From: an uncultured Clostridia bacterium
GTDB lineage: Bacteria > Bacillota > Clostridia > UMGS1810
NCBI GenBank assembly: GCA_934463165.1
Contig: CAKSJG010000014.1
Coordinates: forward strand, 4,876-68,875
Direction of reading: 5' to 3'
Length of the DNA stretch: 64,000 bases
This document shows positions 27,601 to 36,286 of this stretch, in pieces (the first letter of the stretch is position 1; each line of letters opens with the position of its first letter). The notes below the pieces were generated by a model. The model had not been told where the DNA came from, searched no databases, and was given only the letters and a program-made list of their open reading frames with translations. The translations under genes and the position numbers were made by a program.

Positions 27601-27909
27601 TCCGCTGTTAAATGCAGCATACAGATAATTATTGTATACCGCAACATTTTCGGCTCCGTCCGGCGTCATTGCAGCCTTAAGATCGGAATTATCCACCGTA
27701 ATATTTGATATATTTTCAATATCGCTTATGTTAAAAATCTGCAGTCCGGCATTTCTTGCGCTTACATAGCAATAATCACCGTATGCCGCAAGCGAAAACG
27801 CGTCGGCGCCCGATATGGAAAATTTGCCGTCGTATCGAATTATGGGCGCAGCATAAGCACTGCCGGCAATTAATATACATATTATAAATACGCTTATTAA
27901 TTTTTTCAT
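24658..27909 (-). CDS. LVIVD propeller protein anchored by C-terminal SLH triplet
   Basis: A 1083-aa exported protein: signal peptide 1-20 (cleavage after GSAYA), LVIVD propeller at about 25-345 (QIFNISDIENISNI, HIMDISGDNLIYK, RVFDVTEPTDPILV), Ig-like modules at about 350-630, a helical segment at about 640-860 (KSEIQKAMATKFATVTDVK, NKRVETALLLTRIN), a Gly/Ser linker near 870-900 (SGGGKKTSGGGGSVGG), and three SLH modules to the end (FSDLVSDHWAYNAVIALNE, FDDVSESDWYYKYI, FTDTSEYARHGVRKVSMAG with TRSE, TRED, TRAM). Its ATG overlaps the stop of the upstream 1410-aa gene by four bases (ATGA), so translation is coupled. Function is unknown; a surface glycan-binding role is inferred. Confidence 0.78.
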   Translation of the reverse strand: MKKLISVFIICILIAGSAYAAPIIRYDGKFSISGADAFSLAAYGDYCYVSARNAGLQIFNISDIENISNITVDNSDLKAAMTPDGAENVAVYNNYLYAAFNSGIVKFSLDDPANPTKIAEDKGRASAMDFDFYGDMMFVIQGNNLHIMDISGDNLIYKRAIGINDNELGRGRGICVYKDKLYVGCQKGFRIFDIPSDNPDDVIEISKGLLNGATDTQYVCANDDAVFYPFRTGQKLFVVDKRGVSDLSQITEDNVTVIDNISGGVQIRSCSLYGNMLLLGTSREVRVFDVTEPTDPILVSSVSTGDTVGQFLMGDVDFLAVRSSGIMALDLSEFTYLTVRDEYTSLPQGLYGLIRNAEDYKIYVDGETVYTGTAADGKINNKIYNLSSGTHKIGYSYGDNAPEYYTTTANTSKPLSVSALDNRESVLSEGSSLSELSRILIENNTDEPVDATLICAFYKDGKMEYSYYPVSINPNDSTVEDISAEIPEDVSTVGTFKAFVLKSYDNPILISDCAMLGSETVIKAKNSSPVKNGLNADISKVDYNTNSVSITLRKSGYLMPQTAVISVKPGGSGFDDLDYADVMDLSDGEASVTYFFDTSVESVPFSVKSADYGFVTEKIESNQTFVYLGPSAIEAILNTLASSGGGASTNACLKDNSNLFGIDMTDESDYASLAEGYKSEIQKAMATKFATVTDVKTEFNKRVETALLLTRINNSAREKLDEIIADSDNQKLLNMNALYNAMTDEGKKNALDSLFKKITSGELMYGEPDFSKYFNSSCALITLNTTGYLKYGDALKLLNAESNAGFDLDGDYRKLNNTEDELIYVHKTMERTEFTSVENAVDVFDGAVKKAMNSRSTSGGGKKTSGGGGSVGGGSISGSITVPADKDTIDTTPITDDGKTKFSDLVSDHWAYNAVIALNEKGIISGYPDGTFRPDNFVTRSEFSKLLSMFVDTETDFNENAFDDVSESDWYYKYIMSLKKAGIINGTSETHFGVGDNLTREDMAVIITRTAEYKNISLPENTAPVLIDFTDTSEYARHGVRKVSMAGIMIGDEQQMFRPKDYVTRAMAAKVIYELMTVRGAQQ

Positions 27910-30900
27910 GATTTTTCTACCACCTTTCCGTTATTATCCAAAAATACGGTGCCCGTATCGCCAAATCGGCAATAAGGCGTTGTAACGTTTTCAAATGTAT
28001 TACCTTTAATTACAACTCCGTTTGTGTTGCACTGATCAACATTAGTACACTCGTCTCTGTATTCCTCGCGGAAATACCCCAATCCGCCGAGCGTGATTCC
28101 TCTGTCAAGATCAACAAGGTGATTGTTTTGAATAATAAGACCTTGTATTCCCTTTTCTTCATAGTATCTGAGATGTCTTCCGCGTCCGTCGGGTGTGCAT
28201 GGAATGGAAATACCGCTGTAGAAACCTTCACCGACTGATCCGGCGCCGTTAGCTTCAAGTTTTTCCCAATGGTCCAATATCTGACGGCCCGTCAGCTTTT
28301 CACCCTGAACGGTATTGCCTTTTATTTCCTGCCCGTAATTATAATATCCGTGCGGAACATAATTATTGCTCATAGAAACCGTAAGCTCTATCGCAACCAA
28401 CTTACTTTTCCACGATGTACCCCTGAATTCATTTCTTGCCGCCCTGCAAAAATACTGATGCCATGCTCTGCAATTCCAGCTGTCATTAGTATTTTTTCCG
28501 TATTGTGTTATAAGTATTGACCAGAATTGCAGACCCGTGGTGTTTATTCCGATGTTATCCGCATAAACAGTATCGGTGGTGTTACCGTATGACAAAAATC
28601 CCCAGCCTGTGTCATATGCTGCGTTTTTATAAACGGTATTTTCGTCCTCGGGCATATATACGGTAAATTTACTTGTCGAATCGGGCATTACCGTCCATGG
28701 TTTATCAACCTTTATAGTATGCGTTTTTACATCAGACGCAACAATGGCACGGCATTGTCCGACGCCCTTGCCGTCAACAATGATTATCCTCCAGACGTTA
28801 CCGACACCGTATGCACGCTGCTTGATATCCCAGTAGCCGTAAGCACCGTTGGTATTTGCATTTCCGCCGGCTCTGAGCTCATATCCTGCATCATTTTTAT
28901 ACCCTTCAACCTTTATTGAAGACGTGCCTGCAGATACAACGTTGCCGATTATACTGTTACCGGACTGATACGCTTCGGTTGCGAAAACCTCTCCGTCATT
29001 AGTCCATGACGCGGAATTTGTAACCTTATTATTTGTAACAAGAGTATGCGTTTTATAATAAATCCCCTGTCTTGAAACTCTGACCGTCTTACCGTACTGC
29101 CACTCAAGATTTTGAAGCTCATTATTGTCATATACGCAGTACATGGCATGATTGTAAAACGAGCCTGCCAGTACGTTTGACTTATTATTTCTGCACTGAA
29201 TATAGCCGTTATAATATCCCGTGTATGCGCCGCCGTCCATCTCAAATATATTGTCTTCGCACAAAACATATTTATCGGCAAGCACATATGTTCTTGTCTG
29301 CATCTGGGCATATTCTGCCATGTGCTCTTCGGATTCGTTATAATAATCCATAGAATGAGAACCGAAGCGCACGCCCTTCATAAATATGTAAGAAGCCGTT
29401 CTTTTGGGAACGTCACGCGTGTTCCATGTTCCGCCGAGCCATACAAACTGCCCCGGCAAAAGACTCGGGTGATATGAATTTCCGTTTTCGTCTCTGCTGT
29501 AGTCAAGGGTCAGATTAACCAAGCCTTGTCTGCCCTCTTCGCCGCATCTGTTATAATCGGAAGAAATAAAATTCTTTGACTTAATTTCAGCCTGAGTTTT
29601 GCTTTTGTCGGGCTTATATAAAATCTTTGTTTTATCCATTCCGTCACCGGCAAGCACAACATGACCCGGAACCAATACCTGTTCGGTAATGTATGTACCC
29701 TCGGGGAAATATACCACGCCGCCATCCATCCAAATGCTGTCTATTGCCGCATTTATGGCCGCTCCGTCATCATCGGTACCGTTACCTGTTGCGCCGAAAT
29801 CCTTAACATTTACAATGTTATTCCAGTTAAACTGATCAACCCATGATACACCCAGACCGTACGGATCATATGTTTTTCTTTTGACCTCAAGAACCTGCTC
29901 GGATGACTGTTCTTCATACAGAATCCCGTCGTTTGAAACATAAACCTTGTAGCTTCCGTCGGGAACCGACTCATTAAGTGTAAACAATACATAAAAAGGC
30001 GTCACTTTATTGCAGTTAACATCAAATGTTCCGTTATCACCTTTTATATATACTTTGGTTGCTGTTTCACCGCCGAATTCCGCACGATCAAAATTCCTTC
30101 CGGTTACATAAACATCACATCCGGCAGCCGTCTGACCCGTTGAAATCCATTGTGTTCTTGCTTTATTAATATAATACGGCTTACTCCATCCGTATTCATT
30201 CCGAACCCAAGCCATATACGCGCCGCTTTCAAATTCTTTCGGCATAACAGCGCTTATATAATTTCCCCTGTCATCACCGAATACCGCTTTAAGCTCTACA
30301 GATGACGGACCGGGTTCAGCGGTCTTTTTATCGTTTATAACCTTCTCTATCTTTACCGAGGTGTTATTCGGGTCAAAACCGTCACCATATATGTTAAACG
30401 CGTCTCCCGGAGCCACGGCATCCGAAACATTTGTTATTATCGGCGGCTGCATAAGCTTGTTTCTGTCTATTTTTTGTTTTTCCATAAAGCTCAGCGTCTT
30501 TGAAAAAGTCTCTGCAGCTTCGGCTCTCGTGATTTTTTCTTCGGGTTTAAAATTCTTGCCTCCGGCAAATTTTATCAAGCCCTTGTCAACGCACAGTCTG
30601 ATTGCGTCTCTGCTATGCTCGTCTGCTTCGTTAATATCGTTAATTTCCGTATTGTTTCTGAATTTTATTTCTTTACCCTTTTTATAAGTAAGCGCTCTTT
30701 CAAGAAGCAGAGCAGCTTTGCCGCGTGTTATGTAATCGCGCGGATTATCGGTAAATCCGTCTAAAAGTCCGACATCCGACGCTATCTGTATATCACCCGC
30801 AAACCAATCATCGGCAGTTGTATCATGATATGCGTCAATATAATCAACATAGTTTATTCCGACTGTTTTCAAAAGCATGGAAACAAATTCGGCCACGGTT

Positions 30901-32138
30901 GTACTGTCGTCGGGTCTGAACATATTTTCTGAATTTCCGCTTACTATTCCTTCGTTTGCCGTTTTTTCTATTTCCGATCTTTTTGAATGATTTTTAATAT
31001 CGGAAAATGTAACGTTTTCACGATACAGATTCTCTTCCTTAATACCGTTATAAACGCTTTGATGGTCGGGAATTTCAACGCCTTCTCCGAGTGCACCTCT
31101 TGTCATAACCGTAAGTGATGCTCCGTTTATTCCGATTATGTGGTCATTAGTCAAAACGAAGTATGAAAGAGAATTGTTGAAGGTGCGGAAGCGTTTTATT
31201 TTAGGCATTCCTTTAAGCTCAATAATTGCAATTTTGCTTGCATTGGCTATATACAGATAACCGTTTTCCGCTCTGATGCAAGTCGGATTCAAATCAATTT
31301 CATCAAGCGATGTTACAGACATCTGTGCTTGCTGCGCGTATGCCGGATCTCCCCCGTCATCCTTCAAATCCAACATATATACAACTCCGCATTCATCTTC
31401 ACCTTTTCCGATAAGGTAAACGCCGTTTTCATCAGCGGTTATCTGACCGTTATTTTTCATTTCATCCGATGAAAATACGGAATATATATGTATTTTTTCA
31501 GGCTTACTTATATCGTAAACCATAAATCCCGTGCTGTATGAAACATACAATAAGTCGTCTCTGATAAACAAGCTCCTGAGCTGAAGCTGCGATTTACCCT
31601 CACTTATTGAACGTATCGGCTCGGTATCATTGTTTTTGTATACCTTTAATCCTCTTTCAAGATCGGCAACATACACATAGTTTCCTTGCACCGCAACGGC
31701 ATATGCTCTGAATTCAATCTCATATGTGCATACGTATTCGGGCTTTAAAGGATTTGAAATGTCATATTTACGAACGCCTTTGTTTGCCTTTTTATCCGGA
31801 CTTGCTTCCGAAAAGCACATATAAAGAAATCCGTCGTTTACACAGCTTGACGCGCCTCCGCCGTAAGTTGCTCCTTTGTAAGTATCTTCATCCTGTGTAA
31901 CATCTTTTGGGGATGACAAATCGCTTATGTCCATTACCCTCAAGCCTGCTACACTGTCGGTTATATAAGCTGCATTCCCGTATACGGATATTCCCTGAGC
32001 TCTTGAGGCTCCGACCATAGATCCTTTTCCGACAACAGAAAAATCCTTTTCTTCAGCAGATATTGATACTGTGCAAAAAGCGCTGCACAAAATTGAAATA
32101 ACCGTAAAAATGCAAATTATTTTTCTTATAAATTTCAT
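27906..32138 (-). CDS. cell-surface pectate-lyase-like protein: propeller, SLH triplet, IPT, beta-helix
   Basis: A 1410-aa exported multi-domain protein, first gene of the operon. Signal peptide 1-28 (cleavage after VSISA); LVIVD propeller 31-350 (LRVMDISDLSSPKDV, RKYDISNPLKPEYV, MVYDISKPEKIHIY); three SLH modules 374-550 (VTFSDIKNHSKRSEIEK, WFAGDIQIASDVGLLDG, ITRAEAAETF); IPT/TIG-like modules about 565-755; then from 777 a pectate-lyase-superfamily beta-helix with the hallmark VKDFGATGNGTDDDGAAIN and repeats such as GNVVSAGTSSIKVEG. Its SLH part should hold the enzyme on the wall with the helix outward. Active-site residues cannot be assigned by eye, so cleavage of homogalacturonan or rhamnogalacturonan is not distinguished. 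AAAGGAGA precedes the ATG. Confidence 0.82.
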   Translation of the reverse strand: MKFIRKIICIFTVISILCSAFCTVSISAEEKDFSVVGKGSMVGASRAQGISVYGNAAYITDSVAGLRVMDISDLSSPKDVTQDEDTYKGATYGGGASSCVNDGFLYMCFSEASPDKKANKGVRKYDISNPLKPEYVCTYEIEFRAYAVAVQGNYVYVADLERGLKVYKNNDTEPIRSISEGKSQLQLRSLFIRDDLLYVSYSTGFMVYDISKPEKIHIYSVFSSDEMKNNGQITADENGVYLIGKGEDECGVVYMLDLKDDGGDPAYAQQAQMSVTSLDEIDLNPTCIRAENGYLYIANASKIAIIELKGMPKIKRFRTFNNSLSYFVLTNDHIIGINGASLTVMTRGALGEGVEIPDHQSVYNGIKEENLYRENVTFSDIKNHSKRSEIEKTANEGIVSGNSENMFRPDDSTTVAEFVSMLLKTVGINYVDYIDAYHDTTADDWFAGDIQIASDVGLLDGFTDNPRDYITRGKAALLLERALTYKKGKEIKFRNNTEINDINEADEHSRDAIRLCVDKGLIKFAGGKNFKPEEKITRAEAAETFSKTLSFMEKQKIDRNKLMQPPIITNVSDAVAPGDAFNIYGDGFDPNNTSVKIEKVINDKKTAEPGPSSVELKAVFGDDRGNYISAVMPKEFESGAYMAWVRNEYGWSKPYYINKARTQWISTGQTAAGCDVYVTGRNFDRAEFGGETATKVYIKGDNGTFDVNCNKVTPFYVLFTLNESVPDGSYKVYVSNDGILYEEQSSEQVLEVKRKTYDPYGLGVSWVDQFNWNNIVNVKDFGATGNGTDDDGAAINAAIDSIWMDGGVVYFPEGTYITEQVLVPGHVVLAGDGMDKTKILYKPDKSKTQAEIKSKNFISSDYNRCGEEGRQGLVNLTLDYSRDENGNSYHPSLLPGQFVWLGGTWNTRDVPKRTASYIFMKGVRFGSHSMDYYNESEEHMAEYAQMQTRTYVLADKYVLCEDNIFEMDGGAYTGYYNGYIQCRNNKSNVLAGSFYNHAMYCVYDNNELQNLEWQYGKTVRVSRQGIYYKTHTLVTNNKVTNSASWTNDGEVFATEAYQSGNSIIGNVVSAGTSSIKVEGYKNDAGYELRAGGNANTNGAYGYWDIKQRAYGVGNVWRIIIVDGKGVGQCRAIVASDVKTHTIKVDKPWTVMPDSTSKFTVYMPEDENTVYKNAAYDTGWGFLSYGNTTDTVYADNIGINTTGLQFWSILITQYGKNTNDSWNCRAWHQYFCRAARNEFRGTSWKSKLVAIELTVSMSNNYVPHGYYNYGQEIKGNTVQGEKLTGRQILDHWEKLEANGAGSVGEGFYSGISIPCTPDGRGRHLRYYEEKGIQGLIIQNNHLVDLDRGITLGGLGYFREEYRDECTNVDQCNTNGVVIKGNTFENVTTPYCRFGDTGTVFLDNNGKVVEKS

Positions 32139-32268
32139 CTGAGTCTCCTTTCGAAATTATGATATTAGTTAATTGTAAAATTACAAAATATCTGATTTAA
32201 AGCATATTCTGTGATATCATTTTATTTACATTTTCTCCCGTAAACAGATGAAAATGTTTATTTTTATC

Positions 32269-32294
32269 GGAACGGTGTGGGCACCGTTCCCTAC
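32269..32294 (+). repeat. GGAACG hairpin element, copy 1
   Basis: GGAACGGTG pairs with CACCGTTCC (9 bp, 4-base loop) and is followed by CTAC. On the minus strand it reads GTAGGGAACGGTG, the same opening as copy 2. Confidence 0.6.
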
Positions 32295-32396
32295 AAATAA
32301 ATTGACAGGTATAGTTCCTATTAATTGTATTTGCTTAAGCAAAATCAACTAATATGATCCTATATTATTAAATTGCAAATATTTAACAATGACTAC

Positions 32397-32422
32397 GTAG
32401 GGAACGCTGACCACAGCGTTCC
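32397..32422 (+). repeat. GGAACG hairpin element, copy 2, inverted
   Basis: GTAG followed by GGAACGCTG pairing with CAGCGTTCC (9 bp, 4-base loop). It is in opposite orientation to copy 1 and 102 bases away. No T run follows, so it is more like a REP/MITE-type palindrome than a terminator. Confidence 0.6.
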
Positions 32423-32482
32423 GTAAAATTTCATCCGCATTTTTTGCCTTTTTGTTTTACAATCGACTAAAATTATGATATA

Positions 32483-33427
32483 TTAAAGCGAAATTTCTCC
32501 GTCGGACATTTTTTTCGTCAAATAATTCGTAACAATAACCAATATAACACCGACTATTGATTTAAATAATCCGATTGCGGTTGAAAGACTGTATTGGAAT
32601 CCCGATATACCCAAACGGTAAACATATGTATCAAGAACATCCGCAACATCGTAAGTAGCGGGAGAATACAGGTTGAAAATCTGATCAAATCCTGCGTTTA
32701 ATATTGATCCCATTCTGAGTATAAGCATAATTGCAACGGTAGACAGAAGATGCGGCAGATTTATATGTATAATTTTTTTAAATCTGGAGCAGCCGTCTAT
32801 GAGAGCCGCCTCCGCAACCTCCTGATCAAGAGACGCAAGCGAAGCCATGTATATAACGCTTCCCCAGCCTATCTCTTTCCATATGTTTGATATAACAAGA
32901 ATGGGAACAAACATATTTTTTTCTGCCAGGAAATACACCGGTTCCATTCCCAGTTTGGACATCAGCATATTTACAAGACCCGTGCTCGGTGATAACAATG
33001 TTGTCATCATACCCGCAATCGTAACCCATGAAAGGAAATGCGGCAAATACGAAATTGTCTGCGTTGTTTTTTTAAGAAGTCCGTCTCTTAATTCGTTAAA
33101 CATTATTGCCAAAATAATCGGCGCCGGAAAGCCGAACAGCAATTGCAGCAGGCTGATTTTAACGGTATTGCCCATAACCGGCCAAAAATCTCTGCCGCTG
33201 AAAAATGTCTTAAAATGTTTAAACCCTACCCAAGGGCTTGAAAAAACACCGTCCATTATGTTATAGTCCTGAAATGCCATAAGAACTCCGACCATAGGCT
33301 TATATGCAAAAAGTATAAGCCAGATAAATCCCGGCAGCGCAAGAAGATATAAATATTTATTCTTTTTGGTATCGGAAACAATCCTTGTCATCAAGCTCTT
33401 TTTTGCTGTTTTTGTATATGTACTCAT
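32483..33427 (-). CDS. sugar ABC transporter permease (LplB/UgpA type)
   Basis: A 314-aa inner-membrane permease with six or so hydrophobic segments; the first follows a basic N-terminus (KKNKYLYLLALPGFIWLILF). The EAA loop that contacts the ATPase is clear at about residue 205 (EAALIDGCSRFKKIIHINLP). It forms a heterodimer with the neighbouring permease for uptake of complex sugars; LplB/YtcP-type pairs are linked to pectic and other polymer-derived oligosaccharides. It starts 12 bases after the second permease gene, with AGGAGG as ribosome site. No ATPase gene is nearby; a shared MsmX-like ATPase is usual for such importers. Confidence 0.9.
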   Translation of the reverse strand: MSTYTKTAKKSLMTRIVSDTKKNKYLYLLALPGFIWLILFAYKPMVGVLMAFQDYNIMDGVFSSPWVGFKHFKTFFSGRDFWPVMGNTVKISLLQLLFGFPAPIILAIMFNELRDGLLKKTTQTISYLPHFLSWVTIAGMMTTLLSPSTGLVNMLMSKLGMEPVYFLAEKNMFVPILVISNIWKEIGWGSVIYMASLASLDQEVAEAALIDGCSRFKKIIHINLPHLLSTVAIMLILRMGSILNAGFDQIFNLYSPATYDVADVLDTYVYRLGISGFQYSLSTAIGLFKSIVGVILVIVTNYLTKKMSDGEISL

Positions 33428-33439
33428 GTTTTCTGCCTC

Positions 33440-34315
33440 CTAACCCTTTACTGCGCCCAGTGTTATTCCCTTAACAAAATATTTTTGAAGGAAAGGATAG
33501 ACGCATACGATCGGTAATATAACAAACAGGTTTGACGCGGCAATTATACCGTCCGACGGCGGAGCCTGAGAAGCGTCAACGCCGGCGCCTCCCTCAGTTA
33601 TTGCAGCAACCGTTGTCTGCAGCTCTCTGAGCATAATCTGCAAAACGTATTTACTTCTGTCGTTTATATAGAGCAGGCAGTCAAACCATGCATTCCAGTT
33701 ACCTACCATCTGCCAGAGTGTCAGGGTAGCCAGAATCGGCATAGACAAGCGTATAACTATTGTAAAGAGTATGCGTATGTCATTTGCCCCGTCTATCTTT
33801 GCCGCTTCAATCAGGCTTTCGGGCAGCTGAGCAAAAAAGTTTTTCAGCAAAATGACATTGAATGCCGACAAAGCGCCCGGAAGAACAAGCGACCATATCG
33901 TATCCATAATACCCAGATCGGAAATGTTAAGATATGTCGGAATGAGACCGCCCGTGAAAAACATTGTCACCGAGACCATACCGAGAAGAAATTTCCCTGC
34001 CGAAAACTCTTTTCGTGAAAGCGGATATGAGAATGTCACAAGCATGAACAACGATATTATTGTGGCAAGCACGGTTCTTACAACCGTGTTTTTAAAACAA
34101 AGCCACATATATGCCGAGCCGGCAACGGTACGCCATGCACCGAAATCGGCGGCTTTCGGAAACCACTTAAATTCCAGCGTTATCTCCGATTTTGGGGTTA
34201 TACTTGTTGAAAACAAATTCCAAAAAGGGACAACTACCGTAACGCAAAGCAAGATAACCGTTGCATAACACACAAAATCAATAACAATATCACTTGCCGT
34301 TTTTTTGATTTTCAC
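33440..34315 (-). CDS. sugar ABC transporter permease (LplC/YtcP type)
   Basis: A 291-aa permease, partner of the 314-aa one. It has about six membrane segments and the EAA loop near residue 185 (EAAKIDGANDIRILFTIVIR). The start is GTG at 34315, supported by AGGAGGA seven bases upstream; the protein then begins KIKKTASDIVIDFVCYATVILL as in the LplC group. It lies 84 bases after the solute-binding protein gene in the same direction. Together with the lipoprotein it should import oligosaccharides released by the surface enzymes. Confidence 0.9.
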   Translation of the reverse strand: MKIKKTASDIVIDFVCYATVILLCVTVVVPFWNLFSTSITPKSEITLEFKWFPKAADFGAWRTVAGSAYMWLCFKNTVVRTVLATIISLFMLVTFSYPLSRKEFSAGKFLLGMVSVTMFFTGGLIPTYLNISDLGIMDTIWSLVLPGALSAFNVILLKNFFAQLPESLIEAAKIDGANDIRILFTIVIRLSMPILATLTLWQMVGNWNAWFDCLLYINDRSKYVLQIMLRELQTTVAAITEGGAGVDASQAPPSDGIIAASNLFVILPIVCVYPFLQKYFVKGITLGAVKG

Positions 34316-34399
34316 TGATAATTCCTCCTATGAAATACAGAAAACACAAAAGCAGGGATTTTATGACCTTATTTTTATGTATCTGAATTCAAGATGTTA

Positions 34400-35959
34400 T
34401 TATTTTATTACGCTTTCGTAATAATTCTGAGCTTCTTCCCGGAGCGTTTTTCCTCCTGCCGACATATATTCGTTAACAAACTTATCCCAATCGGAAAGAC
34501 TGCGTCTTCCGTTTATAAATTCGGAATATGCCGTAGTTTTGAGAGTTTGAAGCGTGGGTGCCAGCGTAAGCGTTGACGGCAGGTTAACTCTCATCAGCAA
34601 ATCCTTGTATTTCCCAAAGTTTGCATACTTTTCCAGCTCTTCGGTAAATTTTTCATTCTGATATTGCATCGATATTGAAGAATCTGCCCACGCGCCGCAT
34701 TTCAAAAGATTAAAGAAGCCTATTCCCATTTCGGCATTTGCATTGGCGTCTTTGCCGTAATTTCCGAGCTGTTTGATTCCCGAAGATTTGCCTGCCGATT
34801 CATCATAAAACTCATATGATTTACCCTTTTCGCCGTAGGCTGCCATGAGAGCCGTTTCTTCATCATAATTTAAATCATCAAGGATTTTTAAAATAATCTT
34901 CTGCTTTTCAACATCGTCTTTAAGCTGAGCGCCGAAGCACACAAAGTTTGAAAGCGGACCCCACTGCCAATCGCCGCGGTCACCGTTAGGACCGGACGGA
35001 AGCGGACCGTATGCAATTCTGTCTGCATAGCCTTCGGGACCGGAAGCCAAGTTTGCACGGCCCTGCGGCGTAAGGTCGGTAACATTATCGAGAGATGTAT
35101 TTACAAGACCTACACCCTGCTGCATGAAACGTTTCATAAGTGTATCCTGAGTATCTGTCAGAAATTCGGGATTGATATATCCTTTTTCATACCAATCATG
35201 AAGCTTTTCAAGAGCTTCTTTTGCCTTATTGCTTACCGTTCCGTTTACAACCTTTCCGTTTTCCAATGTCCACTGCTCGGGCATCACGCCGTAAGCGCCG
35301 AAAACCCAGTCAAACTGTCTGTAATATGCTCCGCCTATGCCCGAAATCGGATATGTATCACTTTTGCCGTTTTTATCGGGGTCACCGTTTTTGATTTTAT
35401 CAAAAGCAGCCTCAAATTCATCAAGAGTCTCGGGAATCTTGTTGATACCGAGCGCCTTCAGCCAGTCGTTATTCCAAACGCAAACGGTGTTGTATTCATC
35501 GCCCATGCTTTTGGGAATCGCATAAAGTGTGTCGTTTTTCTTTCCGACTTCCCAAAGCTTACTGTTTTTTTCTTCAATATGCTTATAATGATTCGGAGCA
35601 GCCTCTTTGATTGTGTTGATATCTATGGGAGCTAAAATTCCCTGACTTACAAGAGGCTCCCAGTTTGATATGTCATTAATAAACATAACATCGGGAATAT
35701 CCTTTGTGGAAAACATTGTTGCAAGCTTATCATAATAATTTGCCGCAAAGCCCTTTGTTTCAATTTCTACGTTATATTTCTTTTCAAGATATTTCTCAAC
35801 AGGTGAATTATCACTTATTGCAACCGAATTTGCAATGGTAATATGATATTTTCCGTCACTTGTTTTTGAATCAACAGTTTTTTTGCCGCATCCCGAAAAT
35901 ACGGATGCGACTAACCCTACCGAAAGAATTGCGGCAGTTATCTTAGCGCTTTTTTTCAT
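34400..35959 (-). CDS. extracellular solute-binding lipoprotein of sugar ABC importer
   Basis: A 519-aa lipoprotein that captures the oligosaccharide for the two permeases. The first 23 residues are a lipoprotein signal (KKSAKITAAILSVGLVASVF) with lipobox FSGC and lipidated Cys24. The remainder is a family 1-type binding protein of the LplA/YtcQ group, with DVMFINDISNWEPLVSQG near residue 97 and an aromatic-rich C-terminal half. AAAGGAG precedes the ATG. It is the first gene of a three-gene importer unit and is divergent from an AraC regulator, which makes that regulator its likely controller. Confidence 0.92.
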   Translation of the reverse strand: MKKSAKITAAILSVGLVASVFSGCGKKTVDSKTSDGKYHITIANSVAISDNSPVEKYLEKKYNVEIETKGFAANYYDKLATMFSTKDIPDVMFINDISNWEPLVSQGILAPIDINTIKEAAPNHYKHIEEKNSKLWEVGKKNDTLYAIPKSMGDEYNTVCVWNNDWLKALGINKIPETLDEFEAAFDKIKNGDPDKNGKSDTYPISGIGGAYYRQFDWVFGAYGVMPEQWTLENGKVVNGTVSNKAKEALEKLHDWYEKGYINPEFLTDTQDTLMKRFMQQGVGLVNTSLDNVTDLTPQGRANLASGPEGYADRIAYGPLPSGPNGDRGDWQWGPLSNFVCFGAQLKDDVEKQKIILKILDDLNYDEETALMAAYGEKGKSYEFYDESAGKSSGIKQLGNYGKDANANAEMGIGFFNLLKCGAWADSSISMQYQNEKFTEELEKYANFGKYKDLLMRVNLPSTLTLAPTLQTLKTTAYSEFINGRRSLSDWDKFVNEYMSAGGKTLREEAQNYYESVIK

Positions 35960-36051
35960 AAATATTCGACTCCTTTTTCTTGATTTCTGTCAGGATACAT
36001 CGGATTCGTCTTCCGAACCTTCTGACATTAACATAACTGTATTGTACCTTT

Positions 36052-36091
36052 ATTCTATCACACATATTTTTTTATGTCTCAACATATGTTG
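36052..36091 (-). promoter_or_regulatory. importer promoter with CAACATATGTTG palindrome
   Basis: On the minus strand TAGAAT (36052-36057) is preceded by TTGAGA (36077-36082) with a longish 19-base spacer. The 12-bp perfect palindrome CAACATATGTTG (36080-36091) overlaps the -35 box, where a regulator would act. The weak spacing suggests dependence on an activator such as the divergent AraC protein (inference). Confidence 0.45.
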
Positions 36092-36219
36092 TCGGTATTT
36101 GCATAAATAATAAACATATATTGTTTTCTTTTTTTCGGAATCAAAAGAAAAATCGATATATAAAGCTACAATCGGCAGTTTTGTAAAACACAAATATTGT
36201 GGGAAATTTTTCCTCATAC

Positions 36220-36248
36220 TTGACAACCGTACGATATTGGGATATACT
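36220..36248 (+). promoter_or_regulatory. sigma-A promoter of the AraC regulator gene
   Basis: TTGACA (36220-36225), 17-base spacer, TATACT (36243-36248); start codon at 36287. Confidence 0.8.
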
Positions 36249-36286
36249 GATAGCGCATGAATTATTAAATACAGGAGACTGATAAC

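Larger units (their letters stand above)
32139..32482. other. intergenic region between ABC importer and surface-protein operon
   Basis: 344 bases without a gene. It holds two oppositely oriented GGAACG hairpins (listed separately) and, nearer the operon, an inverted repeat TTGTAAAATTACAA (32173-32186) about 40 bases before the start codon of the 1410-aa gene. I see no convincing -35/-10 pair and no T-tailed terminator, so read-through from the importer genes into the operon is possible. Confidence 0.5.
35960..36286. other. divergent control region of importer and AraC gene
   Basis: 327 bases without a gene. It holds the two promoters listed here, the palindrome at 36080-36091, and about 90 bases of leader for the lipoprotein gene. 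Nothing else stands out. Confidence 0.6.

Noticed and set aside
32397..32430. Hairpin read as a rho-independent terminator
   Set aside because: The stem is good but no T run follows on either strand, and a partner in inverted orientation exists, so a repeat element is more likely.
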